From contig QIAU01000149.1 of assembly GCA_003225055.1 (NCBI GenBank), positions 1-64,000 of the forward strand: a stretch of 64,000 bases of DNA. The letters run 5' to 3'. This document shows, piece after piece, positions 7,601-16,470 of the stretch. Below the pieces are notes generated by a model, which saw only the letters and a program-made list of their open reading frames with translations, did no database searches and was not told the DNA's origin. This DNA is from Acidobacteriota bacterium (lineage in GTDB: Bacteria; Acidobacteriota; Terriglobia; Terriglobales; Acidobacteriaceae). Position 1 is the stretch's first letter. Every line of letters starts with the position of its first letter. Position numbers and translations under genes: made by a program.

Positions 7601-7625
7601 CCCGCGGTTTGACAACCGCCGCGGG
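7601..7625 (+). other. GC-rich inverted repeat before GH127 gene
   Basis: CCCGCGG and CCGCGGG form a perfect outer stem; an alternative inner stem is GCGGTT/AACCGC around TGAC. No T run follows, so it is unlikely to be a terminator. It lies 52 nt before the GH127 start and could be an operator or a 5' UTR hairpin. Confidence 0.35.
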
Positions 7626-7677
7626 ATGCGAGTACAAAGTAAACGTTTGCTTGCAACCCCCTCCGAGGAGGTTTGCC

Positions 7678-9540
7678 ATGGCTCCTCCGCTTAGCCGAAG
7701 AACCTTCCTGCAGCTCGGCACGGCAGCCGCGGCCGCCTCGTATGTCTCGCGCGCCCTACCTGCCTCAGCCGCCGCTGAGGAAGGCTCGGGCGCCATTAAT
7801 CCGCCCTTGTCGACGTTTCCATACTCTGATGTCCGCTTGCAAGATGGCCGGATGAAGCGGCAATTCGACGAGTTGCACGCCCGCTTTTTGAACCTGGACG
7901 ACGACCGTTTGCTGAAAGTCTTTCGCCAGATTGCCGGTCTGCCTGCTCCCGGGGAAGACATGGGCGGATGGTACGACCTCACCGGCTTCAGTTTGGCAAA
8001 AAACGATTTTCACGGCTTTATTGCCGGTCACAGCTTCGGACAGTATGTGTCCGGACTTGCCCGCGCCTACGCTGTGACGGGCTCGGAGCCTACGCGCGCC
8101 AAGATCAATCGCCTGGTCAAGGGCTATGCCCAGACGCTGGATCCCAAGGCCAAGTTCTTCGTTGACTACCGGCTCCCGGCATATACGTATGACAAGCTGT
8201 CGTGCGGGCTCATCGACGCACACGAGTTCGCCCACGACCCCATGGCTATGGACGTCCATGAGAAGCTGACTCGCGCGATCGTGGCCTATCTGCCAGAGAA
8301 GGCTCTCTCACGATTTGAACAGCGCGCTCGTCCGCACAAGGATACTTCTTATACCTGGGACGAAACCTACACCCTACCGGAAAATCTGTTTCTCGCCTAT
8401 CAGCGCAGCGGCAAGCCGTTCTACCGCGACATGGCCAAGCGCTACCTGGAAGACGAGACCTACTTCAACGCCCTCGCCGCAGGCAATAACGTTCTCCCCT
8501 TTGAGCACGCCTACAGCCATGTGAACGCCTTCAGTTCCGCGCTCGAGGCCTACATCACTCTGGGCAGCGAAAAGCACCTCGAGGCCGCGAAGAATGGCTT
8601 CGACATGCTGGTGAAAACCCAGAGCTTCGCCACCGGCGGCTGGGGTCCGAACGAAAGCTTTGGAGAGCCGGGTACTGGCTTCTTAGGCGACAGTCTTGAC
8701 CTGACCCACGCCAGTTTCGAGACCCCGTGCGGGGCATACGGGCATTTCAAAATCACGCGTTACCTGCTGCGGGTCACCAAGGACGCCAGATACGGAGACA
8801 GCATGGAGCGGGTACTGTACAACACCATTCTCGGCGCGTGGCCGGTCGAGGCTGACGGGACATCGTTCTACTACTCCGATTATGCCACCACCGGGCAAAA
8901 GGTTTGGTACAAGGACAAATGGCCCTGCTGTTCCGGAACATTCCCCCAGCTCGCCGCCGACTATCACATCAGCACATACCTGCGCTCGCCAGACGGCGTG
9001 TACGTCAATCTATTTACGCCTTCTTCGGTCGAGTGGAGCCAGGGTGGCGGACGCTACGGGTTAACCCAGCAGACAAAATATCCCCTGGAAAATGCGGTTG
9101 CCATAAACGTGTCGGCCGCAAGGCCTGCCGAGTTCACGGTTTATCTCCGCATTCCTGGCTGGACTCGACCGGGAACCGCAGTGTCGGTGAATGGGAGCCG
9201 GGTGTCAACTCCGGCAGAGCCCGGAAGGTTCGCTGCTGTTCGCCGTTCGTGGAAGGATGGAGACCTGATCGAGCTGGAGCTCCCAATGGGGCTGCGAGTA
9301 GAAAGCATCGACGTACAGCATCCTAATCTGGTGGCCTTGATGCGGGGTCCGCTGGTGCTGTTTGCGATTGCCGACTCGCAGCCCAGCTTCGAACCAGCGG
9401 AGCTGCTCCGAGCCAAGCCGGCCAACAATGAGCAGGGGGATTGGCTTGCTACAACCGTGGAAGGGCAGGCAATTGCCATGCGGCCGTTCATGAATATAGA
9501 TCACGAAAAGTACAGTACTTACGTTCGCCTGAAATCGTGA
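7678..9540 (+). CDS. GH127 family glycosidase (beta-L-arabinofuranosidase-like), secreted
   Basis: A 620-residue protein of the DUF1680/GH127 family, retaining enzymes that remove beta-L-arabinofuranose from plant glycans using a zinc-bound cysteine nucleophile. The start at 7678 follows a strong GAGGAGG site; the frame extends upstream but without one. The N-terminus MAPPLSRRTFLQLGTAAAAA is a twin-arginine signal, so it is exported folded. The family cysteine pair is at C417-C418 (WPCCSGTFPQLAADY), with a matching acidic/cysteine site at FETPCGAYGHF (E348, C351). Other family blocks are FHGFIAGHSFGQYVSGLARA and GGWGPNESF. Its stop overlaps the next gene start (GTGA), so the pair is co-translated. 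The exact substrate is not fixed by sequence. Confidence 0.85.
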   Translation: MAPPLSRRTFLQLGTAAAAASYVSRALPASAAAEEGSGAINPPLSTFPYSDVRLQDGRMKRQFDELHARFLNLDDDRLLKVFRQIAGLPAPGEDMGGWYDLTGFSLAKNDFHGFIAGHSFGQYVSGLARAYAVTGSEPTRAKINRLVKGYAQTLDPKAKFFVDYRLPAYTYDKLSCGLIDAHEFAHDPMAMDVHEKLTRAIVAYLPEKALSRFEQRARPHKDTSYTWDETYTLPENLFLAYQRSGKPFYRDMAKRYLEDETYFNALAAGNNVLPFEHAYSHVNAFSSALEAYITLGSEKHLEAAKNGFDMLVKTQSFATGGWGPNESFGEPGTGFLGDSLDLTHASFETPCGAYGHFKITRYLLRVTKDARYGDSMERVLYNTILGAWPVEADGTSFYYSDYATTGQKVWYKDKWPCCSGTFPQLAADYHISTYLRSPDGVYVNLFTPSSVEWSQGGGRYGLTQQTKYPLENAVAINVSAARPAEFTVYLRIPGWTRPGTAVSVNGSRVSTPAEPGRFAAVRRSWKDGDLIELELPMGLRVESIDVQHPNLVALMRGPLVLFAIADSQPSFEPAELLRAKPANNEQGDWLATTVEGQAIAMRPFMNIDHEKYSTYVRLKS

Positions 9541-10526
9541 AACGAACACTCGGAAATAGCGATCTTCAAATTACTCCGATCGGTATAGGCGCCTGGGCCA
9601 TCGGAGGCGGCGGCTGGTACGGCAGCATGGGACCGCAGAACGAGGCCGACTCCATCCCTGCCATTCACGCCGCATTGGACCACGGTGTGAACTGGATCGA
9701 CACCGCCGCCCTCTACGGTCTCGGCCATTCCGAGGAGATGGTCGCTCGCGCCCTTCAGGGCCGATCGCCCCGCCCCTACGTCTTCACGAAATGCGAGAGG
9801 GTTTGGGATTCGGCGCGCAAAGTCGGGGCTTCCCTCAAGGCAGGCTCAATTCGCCGTGAATGTGAAGCCAGTCTGCGGCGGCTTAAGACCGATGTCATCG
9901 ATCTTTACCAGATCCATTGGCCCGAGCCCGACGAGGATATAGAAGAAGGATGGTCGACGCTGGCCCGTCTGAAACAGGAAGGGAAGGTTGGTTACATCGG
10001 AGTGTCGAATTTCAATGTGCAGCAGATGAAGCGCGCAATGGCCATTGCGCCTATCACCTCGCTTCAGCCGCCATACTCAATCGTCACTCGGGAGATCGAG
10101 AACGAGATCCTCCCCTTTGCGCAGGAAAACGGTATCGGAGTCATTGTGTATTCCCCGATGTCCGCCGGTTTGCTGACCGGCGCCATGACTCGCGAGCGCG
10201 TCAAGAACTTCACGGCAGAGGACTGGCGAAGGAACCTGCCCAACTTCCAGGAACCGCTACTCTCGCGCAACCTGCAGATAGTCGAATTGTTGCGCGAGAT
10301 TGGCGCCCGCCACCGGCGCACACCGGGAGAGGTGGCCATCGCTTGGACCCTGGCGAATCCCACCGTGACAGGTGCCATCGTCGGCGTGCGCAGCCCCAAG
10401 CAAGTCGCGGGCATCATTGGCGCTCTTGAATTTCGGCTCGGGGCCAAAGAGATGGCGGAAATTGAGAGAGCGCTGCTCGCTGACAGCTTCGGCTCTGGGC
10501 GACTGGCGTCCAGACCTGCATCGTAG
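9537..10526 (+). CDS. Aldo/keto reductase
   Basis: A 329-residue NADPH-dependent TIM-barrel oxidoreductase. The start chosen is GTG 9537, which overlaps the GH127 stop and gives the family start VKRTLGNSDLQITPIGIGAW. The catalytic tetrad is visible: D and Y in WIDTAALYGLGHSEE, K in VFTKCERVW, H in YQIHWPEPDED. The cofactor end of the barrel shows the family GVSNFNVQQM and VGVRSPKQVAG blocks. Coupling to a GH127 enzyme suggests it reduces or oxidises a sugar released by that enzyme, which is inference. A decayed TPR gene follows on the other strand. Confidence 0.88.
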   Translation: MKRTLGNSDLQITPIGIGAWAIGGGGWYGSMGPQNEADSIPAIHAALDHGVNWIDTAALYGLGHSEEMVARALQGRSPRPYVFTKCERVWDSARKVGASLKAGSIRRECEASLRRLKTDVIDLYQIHWPEPDEDIEEGWSTLARLKQEGKVGYIGVSNFNVQQMKRAMAIAPITSLQPPYSIVTREIENEILPFAQENGIGVIVYSPMSAGLLTGAMTRERVKNFTAEDWRRNLPNFQEPLLSRNLQIVELLREIGARHRRTPGEVAIAWTLANPTVTGAIVGVRSPKQVAGIIGALEFRLGAKEMAEIERALLADSFGSGRLASRPAS

Positions 10527-10574
10527 TTGCGTTTCGATTCGCCCACGCTCGAACGCGACCAGGCCCTGAGCGGT

Positions 10575-11209
10575 GGCACTTCAAAGATTGCTTAGGATCC
10601 AGTTCGTGGGCGTGCTCAAAGTCGGCTTCTGCGCTTTGGCAGTCAGCCAGTTGGACGTAGAGAACGCCGCGGGCCAGGTAGAGCTCCGCCGCAGTCGGTT
10701 GCACGCGCATGCCATCGCTTATTACGTCAATGCCAACTTTGAACGACTGGTGTGCCCGGCACATGCTGGCAAACTCGAGCTACAGATTCACGTCCTTTGG
10801 ATCGAGCAGGATGGCCTGTCGCAAGGCGCTGACCGCGCGCGGAGTATCCCTCGCGTCCTCGTATGCGGTGGAAGCCAGCTCCAGGGTGCTCGCGTCTCGA
10901 TTTTAGCTTGGAGGAGCGGCTCCAGGGTCGCAGCTCGACGAGGCGATGCAAAAGCGGTATCGCTCTCCGATCACCCGCCTGATACTAGATCTGACTGGCA
11001 CCAGCCAGAGCCGCAATGTAGTCAGGGGCAATCCTCAGCACTTGCTGGAAGGCTTCCAGGGCATGCTTGTTATCACCCTTGGAAGCAAATGCCATACCCT
11101 GCAAAGACCAGAGCTGCGCATTCCTTGGTGTCTGCTGCAAGGCGGCACGGCAAAGCTCTATGGCCCGGTCGAAATCGTGGGCTCTCAGCGCCGAAGTGAT
11201 GGGTTCCAC
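10575..11209 (-). pseudogene. TPR-repeat protein, decayed
   Basis: Minus-strand pieces form one tetratricopeptide protein. It starts MEPITSALRAHDFDRAIELC, continues WSLQGMAFASKGDNKHALEA and FQQVLRIAPDYIAAL, then meets an amber codon at 10987-10985. The same frame goes on as YQAGDRRAIPLLHRLVELRP. A frameshift near 10900 leads to ASTLELASTAYEDARDTPRA and LRQAILLDPKDVNL, a second amber codon at 10782-10780, then LEFASMCRAHQSF and ELYLARGVLYVQLADCQSAE. Two stops and a frameshift make it a clear pseudogene. The role of the intact parent, probably a TPR interaction protein, is unknown. Confidence 0.75.
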
Positions 11210-11461
11210 TTCAACTTTGTGAGCCTGGGGTTTCTTCGGTGTACCATTGGGCCCATGAAAAAGGGAGCTGCGCCCGGTCCTCGCCGCTGCCCCGTCCCCG
11301 CTAACCGACCCTCTAGCCCAGGACGGCTGGACTTTCTTACAACGGCTGCGGAGGATGGTACATCGTCGCCATCGGTTTCACTTCCGGGAGCGCTGGTCGC
11401 GTATCCCGGGCGGATTCCGTGGGTTCGAGAACATCAGTGCTGACGTGAAGATCCGCCGCTC

Positions 11462-12316
11462 ATGAAAAATACTGCCATTCTTCTCGTCAGCTGTCCCGAC
11501 CGCAAAGGAATCGTCGCCAGCATTGCCAACTTCGTCTTCCAACACAACGGCAACATCCTGCACGCCGATGAGCATTTCGACGAAGAGTCCAGTCTGTTCC
11601 TGACCCGAGTCGAATTTGATTCCGCCGACTTCGAACCCAATCTAAGTAGCTTTGCCCAGCATTTTGCGCCCATTGCAGAAAAGTTTGAGATGACGTGGCG
11701 CCTGGCCCGCTCCGCCTACCGCCCCAAAATGGCAATTCTGGTTTCAAAGTACGATCACTGCCTGGCGGACTTGCTCTACCGGCAACACAGTGGAGAGCTA
11801 CGCTGCGAAATCCCGGTTATCATCTCCAACCATCCCGACAATAAACCGATCGCTGATTTTTATCGCATTCCATACGAGGTTATTCCCGTTCCCAAGGACA
11901 ACAAGCCAGCAGCCGAGCGGAAGATCCTCGCCCTATTCGAACGGCACAGTCCTGACTTTATCGTACTCGCGCGCTACATGCAGATCCTCTCCCATGAATT
12001 CATCAACCGGTACCCGCATCGCATCATCAACATTCACCACTCTTTTCTGCCCGCATTCGTGGGCGCTAAGCCGTATCACCAGGCATTTCAACGCGGCGTA
12101 AAGCTCATCGGAGCCACCAGCCATTACGTCACCGAAGTCCTCGATGACGGTCCCATCATTGAGCAGGACGTCGTGCGCATCTCTCACCGCGATGCACTCG
12201 ACGATCTTCTGCAGAAAGGCCGCGACCTGGAAAAAGTAGTCCTCTCCCGCGCCGTCCGCTGGCACATCGAGAACCGCGTCCTGCTTTACCAGAATAAGAC
12301 TGTGGTCTTCGACTAG
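11462..12316 (+). CDS. purU: Formyltetrahydrofolate deformylase
   Basis: A 284-residue PurU. It hydrolyses 10-formyl-tetrahydrofolate to formate and tetrahydrofolate, feeding formate to PurT-type purine synthesis and balancing one-carbon pools. An N-terminal ACT domain (LLVSCPDRKGIVASIANFVF) precedes the formyltransferase catalytic domain from about residue 85. Active-site blocks are ISNHPDN, NIHHSFLPAFVGAKPYHQAF and LDDGPIIEQDVVRISH, with the conserved N, H and D. Length is normal. It stands alone between two pseudogenes; no ribosome binding site stronger than a weak purine run is seen. Confidence 0.93.
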   Translation: MKNTAILLVSCPDRKGIVASIANFVFQHNGNILHADEHFDEESSLFLTRVEFDSADFEPNLSSFAQHFAPIAEKFEMTWRLARSAYRPKMAILVSKYDHCLADLLYRQHSGELRCEIPVIISNHPDNKPIADFYRIPYEVIPVPKDNKPAAERKILALFERHSPDFIVLARYMQILSHEFINRYPHRIINIHHSFLPAFVGAKPYHQAFQRGVKLIGATSHYVTEVLDDGPIIEQDVVRISHRDALDDLLQKGRDLEKVVLSRAVRWHIENRVLLYQNKTVVFD

Positions 12317-12592
12317 CATTCAGCGCTTCCTGCTTCCGGCCCAAACACTTGCTCGCGCTGCTGCCCGATTGCAGCAGCGTCCATGCTTGATCAGGTCGTA
12401 TTCGTAGGGAAACTGGGCGAAGCGGAAGAACGTCATCCTCGCAGCGAGCTTCGTCTATGGCGGATCGACGTCCTGGGTACGCGGTTGCGCCTTCCGCTCT
12501 AAAACGGCGAGGCGCGCCTACGATCCTACCTCGCGCCGTTGCCTTTCTCCGGATGGTCCGCAGGGTCGCGATCGGCCAAGACAATCTTCGAA
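12317..12592 (+). other. No gene seen
   Basis: The minus strand has a short open piece (FAQFPYEYDLIKHGRCCNRA near 12430-12320) of gene-like look but no recognised family. Nothing else is supported. Confidence 0.3.
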
Positions 12593-12790
12593 CTCCGACT
12601 GGCCCAGGGAATCCACCTCCGGCAGCGGCGTTTCTGAAGCCAAGCTGCGCTCAATGGATGTCACTATTCGTGCCGGAGAGTTTAAGAAGATCGGCAGTAT
12701 TCTGGTCGCCCGCCACGGCAGGCTGACTTTTCAGACTACTTCGACGGCGATGCCAATACGCTGCCTGATACGCGCTTCTTGAGCATAGTG
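12593..12790 (+). pseudogene. Serine hydrolase (beta-lactamase class C-like), N-terminal remnant
   Basis: The plus strand reads SGVSEAKLRSMDVTIRAG, EFKKIGSILVARHGRLTF, then after a one-step frameshift SDYFDGDANTLPDTR. This is the usual opening of secreted class C beta-lactamase-like serine hydrolases, just before the catalytic SxxK box (normally TRSATKS). The remnant stops before that box, where the next gene on the minus strand ends. About 60 codons survive, without catalytic residues. Confidence 0.55.
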
Positions 12791-12795
12791 AGGTG

Positions 12796-14709
12796 CTACG
12801 TGCCCGGCGCACCCACTGCGCGGAGGATCCGTTCAAACCGTGCCGAGCCGCGCAGCGGATCAAACGCCGGTTGCTGATGCAGCGAGAGCAGGCCCCCATT
12901 GCGCTCCCGCAACGCACTCTCAAGCAGTGCCAGCGCTTTGTCCTGCTCCCCGAGGGCCGTGTAGATCGCTGCCCGATCGAGCGATGATAGATGTTGCCGC
13001 TTGGAATCGGCTTCCAGGCGGCGCAATAGCTGCAAGCCCTTTTGTGTTTCGCCATTCTCGATGAGTGCCCGAGCCAGTTCTGGTTGACCTTCGGTCGTTT
13101 CACCTGCAAGGCTCACCGCTTTGCTGAACGCCCCAATCGCGTCGGCATACATCTTGCGTGATTCGTAAGCATAGCCCATGTGCACGTACACGCGGATGTA
13201 GTTTGGATCGAGCGCGATCGTCTTGTTGAACTGTGCCAGCGCCTGCTCGAAGTGTCCGCCCCGCAGATACGCCAATCCCAAATGTGAGTTCATGTGCGAC
13301 GAGAGCGGATCGGCCTCAAGCAGCCACACGGATTCAGCAATGGCCTGGTTGTGGCGCCCAGCCAAGGTGAGATAGTGCGAATGGGAATGATGCGCCTCTT
13401 CGTAGGTCGGCTTGAGCTCGAGCGCACGCTGGTATTCGCGTTCCGCGTCGGCCCACTTCCACTCCCGGTACAGCAACTCGTTCGCCAATGACACGTGCGC
13501 TTCCGCTAGGTCAGGATTGAGGCTGAGAGCGCGGGTGGCCGCATCTTTGGAAAGCGTGAAAGCCCTGGCCGGATCCAGGTCACCATCAGCCTGCTCGGCG
13601 TACGCGTCGGCCATCCCCGCGTATGCCAGAGCGAAATTTGGATCAAGTTGAAGGGCGCGCTGGAAATATTCGAGTGCCACAATAATGGTTGCTGCACTCT
13701 TTCTGTCGAGCAGGATGTGTCGGCCCTTTAAATACGCCGCGTATGCTTCCCAGTTAGTCTGCACCGGCTGCGACGGTGGACCTCGACGCTGCCCCACTCG
13801 CACATCAATACGCGATGCGATTGCCTGCGCTACATCGACCTCGAGTGCCATGACGTCTTCGAGATTACGGTCGAAGCTCTCCGACCAGATGTGTATCTGG
13901 TCGGCCACGCGAATGAGCTGGGCCGTGATGCGTACGCGCGACGCCGACTCTCGCACGCTCCCCTCCAGCACGTAATCGACACCCAGCTCTTTTCCAATCT
14001 GGTCGACGCCCTTGCCGCTGTTCTTGTACTTCACCGCCGAGGTGCGCGCGATCACTCCAAGCCGGTTCGGATCCATTGCCCCGAGCTGCGCAATCATCTC
14101 CTCGGTCATGCCATCGGCCAAAAACTCCTGGTTCAGATCGCCGGTCAGGTTCTGGAATGGCAGCACCGCGATGCGGACCTTCGGCGGCCTTCTGCTGTTT
14201 GTGGAAAACCGATAACCAACCACGACTGCGATGAGAAGTGCTGCGGCTGCGAGCGCCACCCATAACCGCTGACGCCACCCGTTGCGCGCCGGGCTGCTAC
14301 CCACATTCACGGGCGTCGTCATCGCTTCAGGCAATTCGCCGGGAACGAGTTCTGCTTCGGTCGCGCCTGCCGCGAGCCCCGTCTTTGCTATGAACCGGTA
14401 CCCACGCCTCGGCAGTGTGGCTATCATTCGCGGATGGTCCGCGTCGTCATTCAGTACCGCCCGGATCTGCTTGATGGCCTGATTGATTGCCAGGTCGAAA
14501 TCCACGAACGTGTCGCCCGGCCAAACATGCTCGCGCAGCTCTTGCCGTGTGACAAGTTCGCCCGGATGGGTCGCAAGGTAGGCGAGGATCTTGAACGGCT
14601 GCGGCTGCAGCTTCAGAGAGAAACTGCCCTTGCGAAGCTCCTCGGCGGCTTGATCCAGCTCGTAGCCTTCGAACCTGACGATGACCGGGGTTTTTGTGAC
14701 CGGACGCAT
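12796..14709 (-). CDS. CadC-like winged-helix regulator with TolB-like and TPR domains
   Basis: A 637-residue one-component regulator of a type abundant in Acidobacteriota. Residues 10-110 are an OmpR/ToxR-type winged helix (LKLQPQPFKILAYLATHPGE, VWPGDTFVDFDLAINQAIKQ, LPRRGYRFIA). A transmembrane helix follows at about 148-168 (WVALAAAALLIAVVVGYRF). Then comes a TolB-N-like domain (IAVLPFQNLTGDLNQEF, MTEEMIAQLG, YVLEGSVRESASRVRITAQL) and about eight TPRs to the C-terminus. The DNA-binding domain is thus cytoplasmic and the TPR part probably periplasmic. The target is unknown; the divergent rhodanese gene 154 nt away is a candidate. Confidence 0.88.
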   Translation of the reverse strand: MRPVTKTPVIVRFEGYELDQAAEELRKGSFSLKLQPQPFKILAYLATHPGELVTRQELREHVWPGDTFVDFDLAINQAIKQIRAVLNDDADHPRMIATLPRRGYRFIAKTGLAAGATEAELVPGELPEAMTTPVNVGSSPARNGWRQRLWVALAAAALLIAVVVGYRFSTNSRRPPKVRIAVLPFQNLTGDLNQEFLADGMTEEMIAQLGAMDPNRLGVIARTSAVKYKNSGKGVDQIGKELGVDYVLEGSVRESASRVRITAQLIRVADQIHIWSESFDRNLEDVMALEVDVAQAIASRIDVRVGQRRGPPSQPVQTNWEAYAAYLKGRHILLDRKSAATIIVALEYFQRALQLDPNFALAYAGMADAYAEQADGDLDPARAFTLSKDAATRALSLNPDLAEAHVSLANELLYREWKWADAEREYQRALELKPTYEEAHHSHSHYLTLAGRHNQAIAESVWLLEADPLSSHMNSHLGLAYLRGGHFEQALAQFNKTIALDPNYIRVYVHMGYAYESRKMYADAIGAFSKAVSLAGETTEGQPELARALIENGETQKGLQLLRRLEADSKRQHLSSLDRAAIYTALGEQDKALALLESALRERNGGLLSLHQQPAFDPLRGSARFERILRAVGAPGT

Positions 14710-14863
14710 GCGGGAAAACGGCCTCGGGTGCGGCCTGATTTTAACTCAAAAGGCTTTTCAATTCCGCAACTTACATCATCACATCCTAATCACCGGCAAA
14801 ACACCGGTTATACATTGCCATGCCGGGCGGTGACGAGCATCTTCGGTTTCTAAGGAGGAGAAT

Positions 14864-15697
14864 ATGTATCGCACACTGAACCGCTTGGCCCGCCCCGCCC
14901 TGATCTTTGCCATTGTGGCAAGTGCTACGTTCGCCATCTTGCTGCCCGTTCAGGCGCAGTGTCCGGCGACCCCAACTATCTTTCAGACCAGCCTTCTGGA
15001 AACGAACCAGCCCGGAACCGAGATCAGCACCGAGCGGCTTCAGCAGATCCTGGCCTCTGGCAGCATGCGGGTGTTCGACGTCCGTTTCCCGCTGGAATAC
15101 GCGATTTCGCATATCGCCGGCGCAATGAACATCCCCCCGGAGAACAACACCATCGTGACCCGCGAAGTAAGCCAGATCACCGCCCTCTATCCTGATCCTC
15201 ATGCCGAGTTCGTGCTCACCTGCAACGGGCCGTTCTGCGGCAAGAGCAAACGCGTCGCGGCCGCACTCGTCAGCGCCGGTTATGACAACTTCTATCGCTA
15301 TCAGCTGGGCTTGCCGGTGTGGCGTGCCCTCGGCAACACGGTCGAGACCGATCTCGATGGCTTCGCCTACATCTTCAATGGCGACCGCACCGCTGTCTTC
15401 GTCGATGCTCGCACGCCGGAGGTTTTCCGCGACGACACCGTCGCCTGCGCTGTCAACATTCAACCCGGCGAGGCCGCGGCTGCCAACGAGGATGGCCGCT
15501 TGCCACTGTGGGACAAAGGCGCGCGTGTGGTCGTGTTTGCCGATAACCCTCAGCTCGCCGCCAAGGTGGCAGGAGAAATCGCCAAGAAAGCGTATTGGAG
15601 CAGCAGCTACTTCAGCGGGACGTTGAGCGACCTCGAAAACAGTCAGCGGGTCCACATCCACAGCGAGCGTCGCTGCCACACCGGAGAACAAAACTAG
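14864..15697 (+). CDS. Secreted tandem rhodanese-domain protein
   Basis: A 277-residue exported protein with a Sec signal (FAIVASATFAILLPVQAQ, cleaved near residue 32) and a strong AAGGAGG site. Two rhodanese domains follow. The first (about 55-160) has VFDVRFPLEYAISHIAGAMN and an active loop LTCNGPFCGKSKR holding the catalytic cysteine. The second (about 165-255) has VFVDARTPEVFRDD, but the loop position reads VVFADNPQLAAKV with no cysteine, so it is likely inactive. It probably transfers sulfane sulfur in the periplasm; donor and acceptor are unknown. It is divergent from the CadC-like regulator. Confidence 0.8.
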   Translation: MYRTLNRLARPALIFAIVASATFAILLPVQAQCPATPTIFQTSLLETNQPGTEISTERLQQILASGSMRVFDVRFPLEYAISHIAGAMNIPPENNTIVTREVSQITALYPDPHAEFVLTCNGPFCGKSKRVAAALVSAGYDNFYRYQLGLPVWRALGNTVETDLDGFAYIFNGDRTAVFVDARTPEVFRDDTVACAVNIQPGEAAAANEDGRLPLWDKGARVVVFADNPQLAAKVAGEIAKKAYWSSSYFSGTLSDLENSQRVHIHSERRCHTGEQN

Positions 15698-15699
15698 GA

Positions 15700-16470
15700 G
15701 GGTAAGCTGCCGGCCGATGTTGCGACATGGTGCTATACCTCGCTGTCTCTCTGAAAACATTAATTGCTGCCCAGCGCAACTCTGCCGTTGCGGAATCCGC
15801 GCTTGATTCCTGAGATCGGTGGCCTGTTTGCGGATCGCTTCTGAATCCAATGCGTCCACGGGAATCTGCCATGGCGCACAAACCACCACCTGACGCGCTG
15901 GCAGTATCTTCGTCTTCGATCATGCGCCGTACAATCGATTGGCTCACGTTGAGGCGTTCCGCGGCCACCTGAAGAGTTACTTCGCTGGGCTGATCATTCT
16001 GCGCCAGGGCTGGCAGGTGGTAATAGCAACGAGCCGAGTGAACTCGACTCGCGTTCCACGTGTTGCCTACTCCTGTGCGCAGCCTGAGCCGGTTCAGCGT
16101 GCCTGCGATCTGCTGGTCACCAAACTTCCCAGCCATTTGTCGAATGACCTCGATCGCCTTGGGATCCGTGCACCGCCGGCTCCTACCGGTCTCACTTTTC
16201 TTCACGCGCACTTCAGAATGACGCCCGCCGGCCCAGTGAATCAGCAGAACAACTTCTCGGCTTTTTTCCTCCACCTCGGCAATGATCTCGCGGATCAGAA
16301 TCCGCACGATCCGCTGCTTCAGTCGCATGTCCGTAGCAGGCGAGTTCCAAATCGCCGGCAGATCTTGCGCCAAACTCAACAGAATTTGCGGATTCGGCAC
16401 CGCTGCAGATTCACCCGGGTCGTCAAACTCGTGCAATTTGTTTTCCAGCAAGGAAAATCTATGGGCATCA
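15700..16470 (-). pseudogene. Large serine recombinase, C-terminal remnant
   Basis: Minus-strand translation gives the C-terminal region typical of large serine recombinases: LLSLAQDLPAIWNSPATDMR, LKQRIVRILIREIIAEVEEK, LLIHWAGGRHSEVRVKK, IRQMAGKFGDQQIAGTLNRL and QVAAERLNVSQSIVRRMIED. A frameshift near 15907 moves the rest to another frame (ILPARQVVVCAPWQIPVDAL, SEAIRKQATDLR). The catalytic N-terminal resolvase domain and zinc-ribbon part are gone; upstream frames are unrelated T-rich sequence. It is a dead mobile-element fragment abutting the rhodanese gene. Confidence 0.75.

Noticed and set aside
10780-10987. Amber codon read-through in the TPR gene
   Set aside because: A frameshift between the two amber codons makes recoding an unlikely explanation.
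14786-15889. 367-codon minus-strand frame opposite the rhodanese gene
   Set aside because: Only its first 60 or so codons are meaningful, as the shifted end of the serine recombinase; the rest is antisense to the rhodanese gene.
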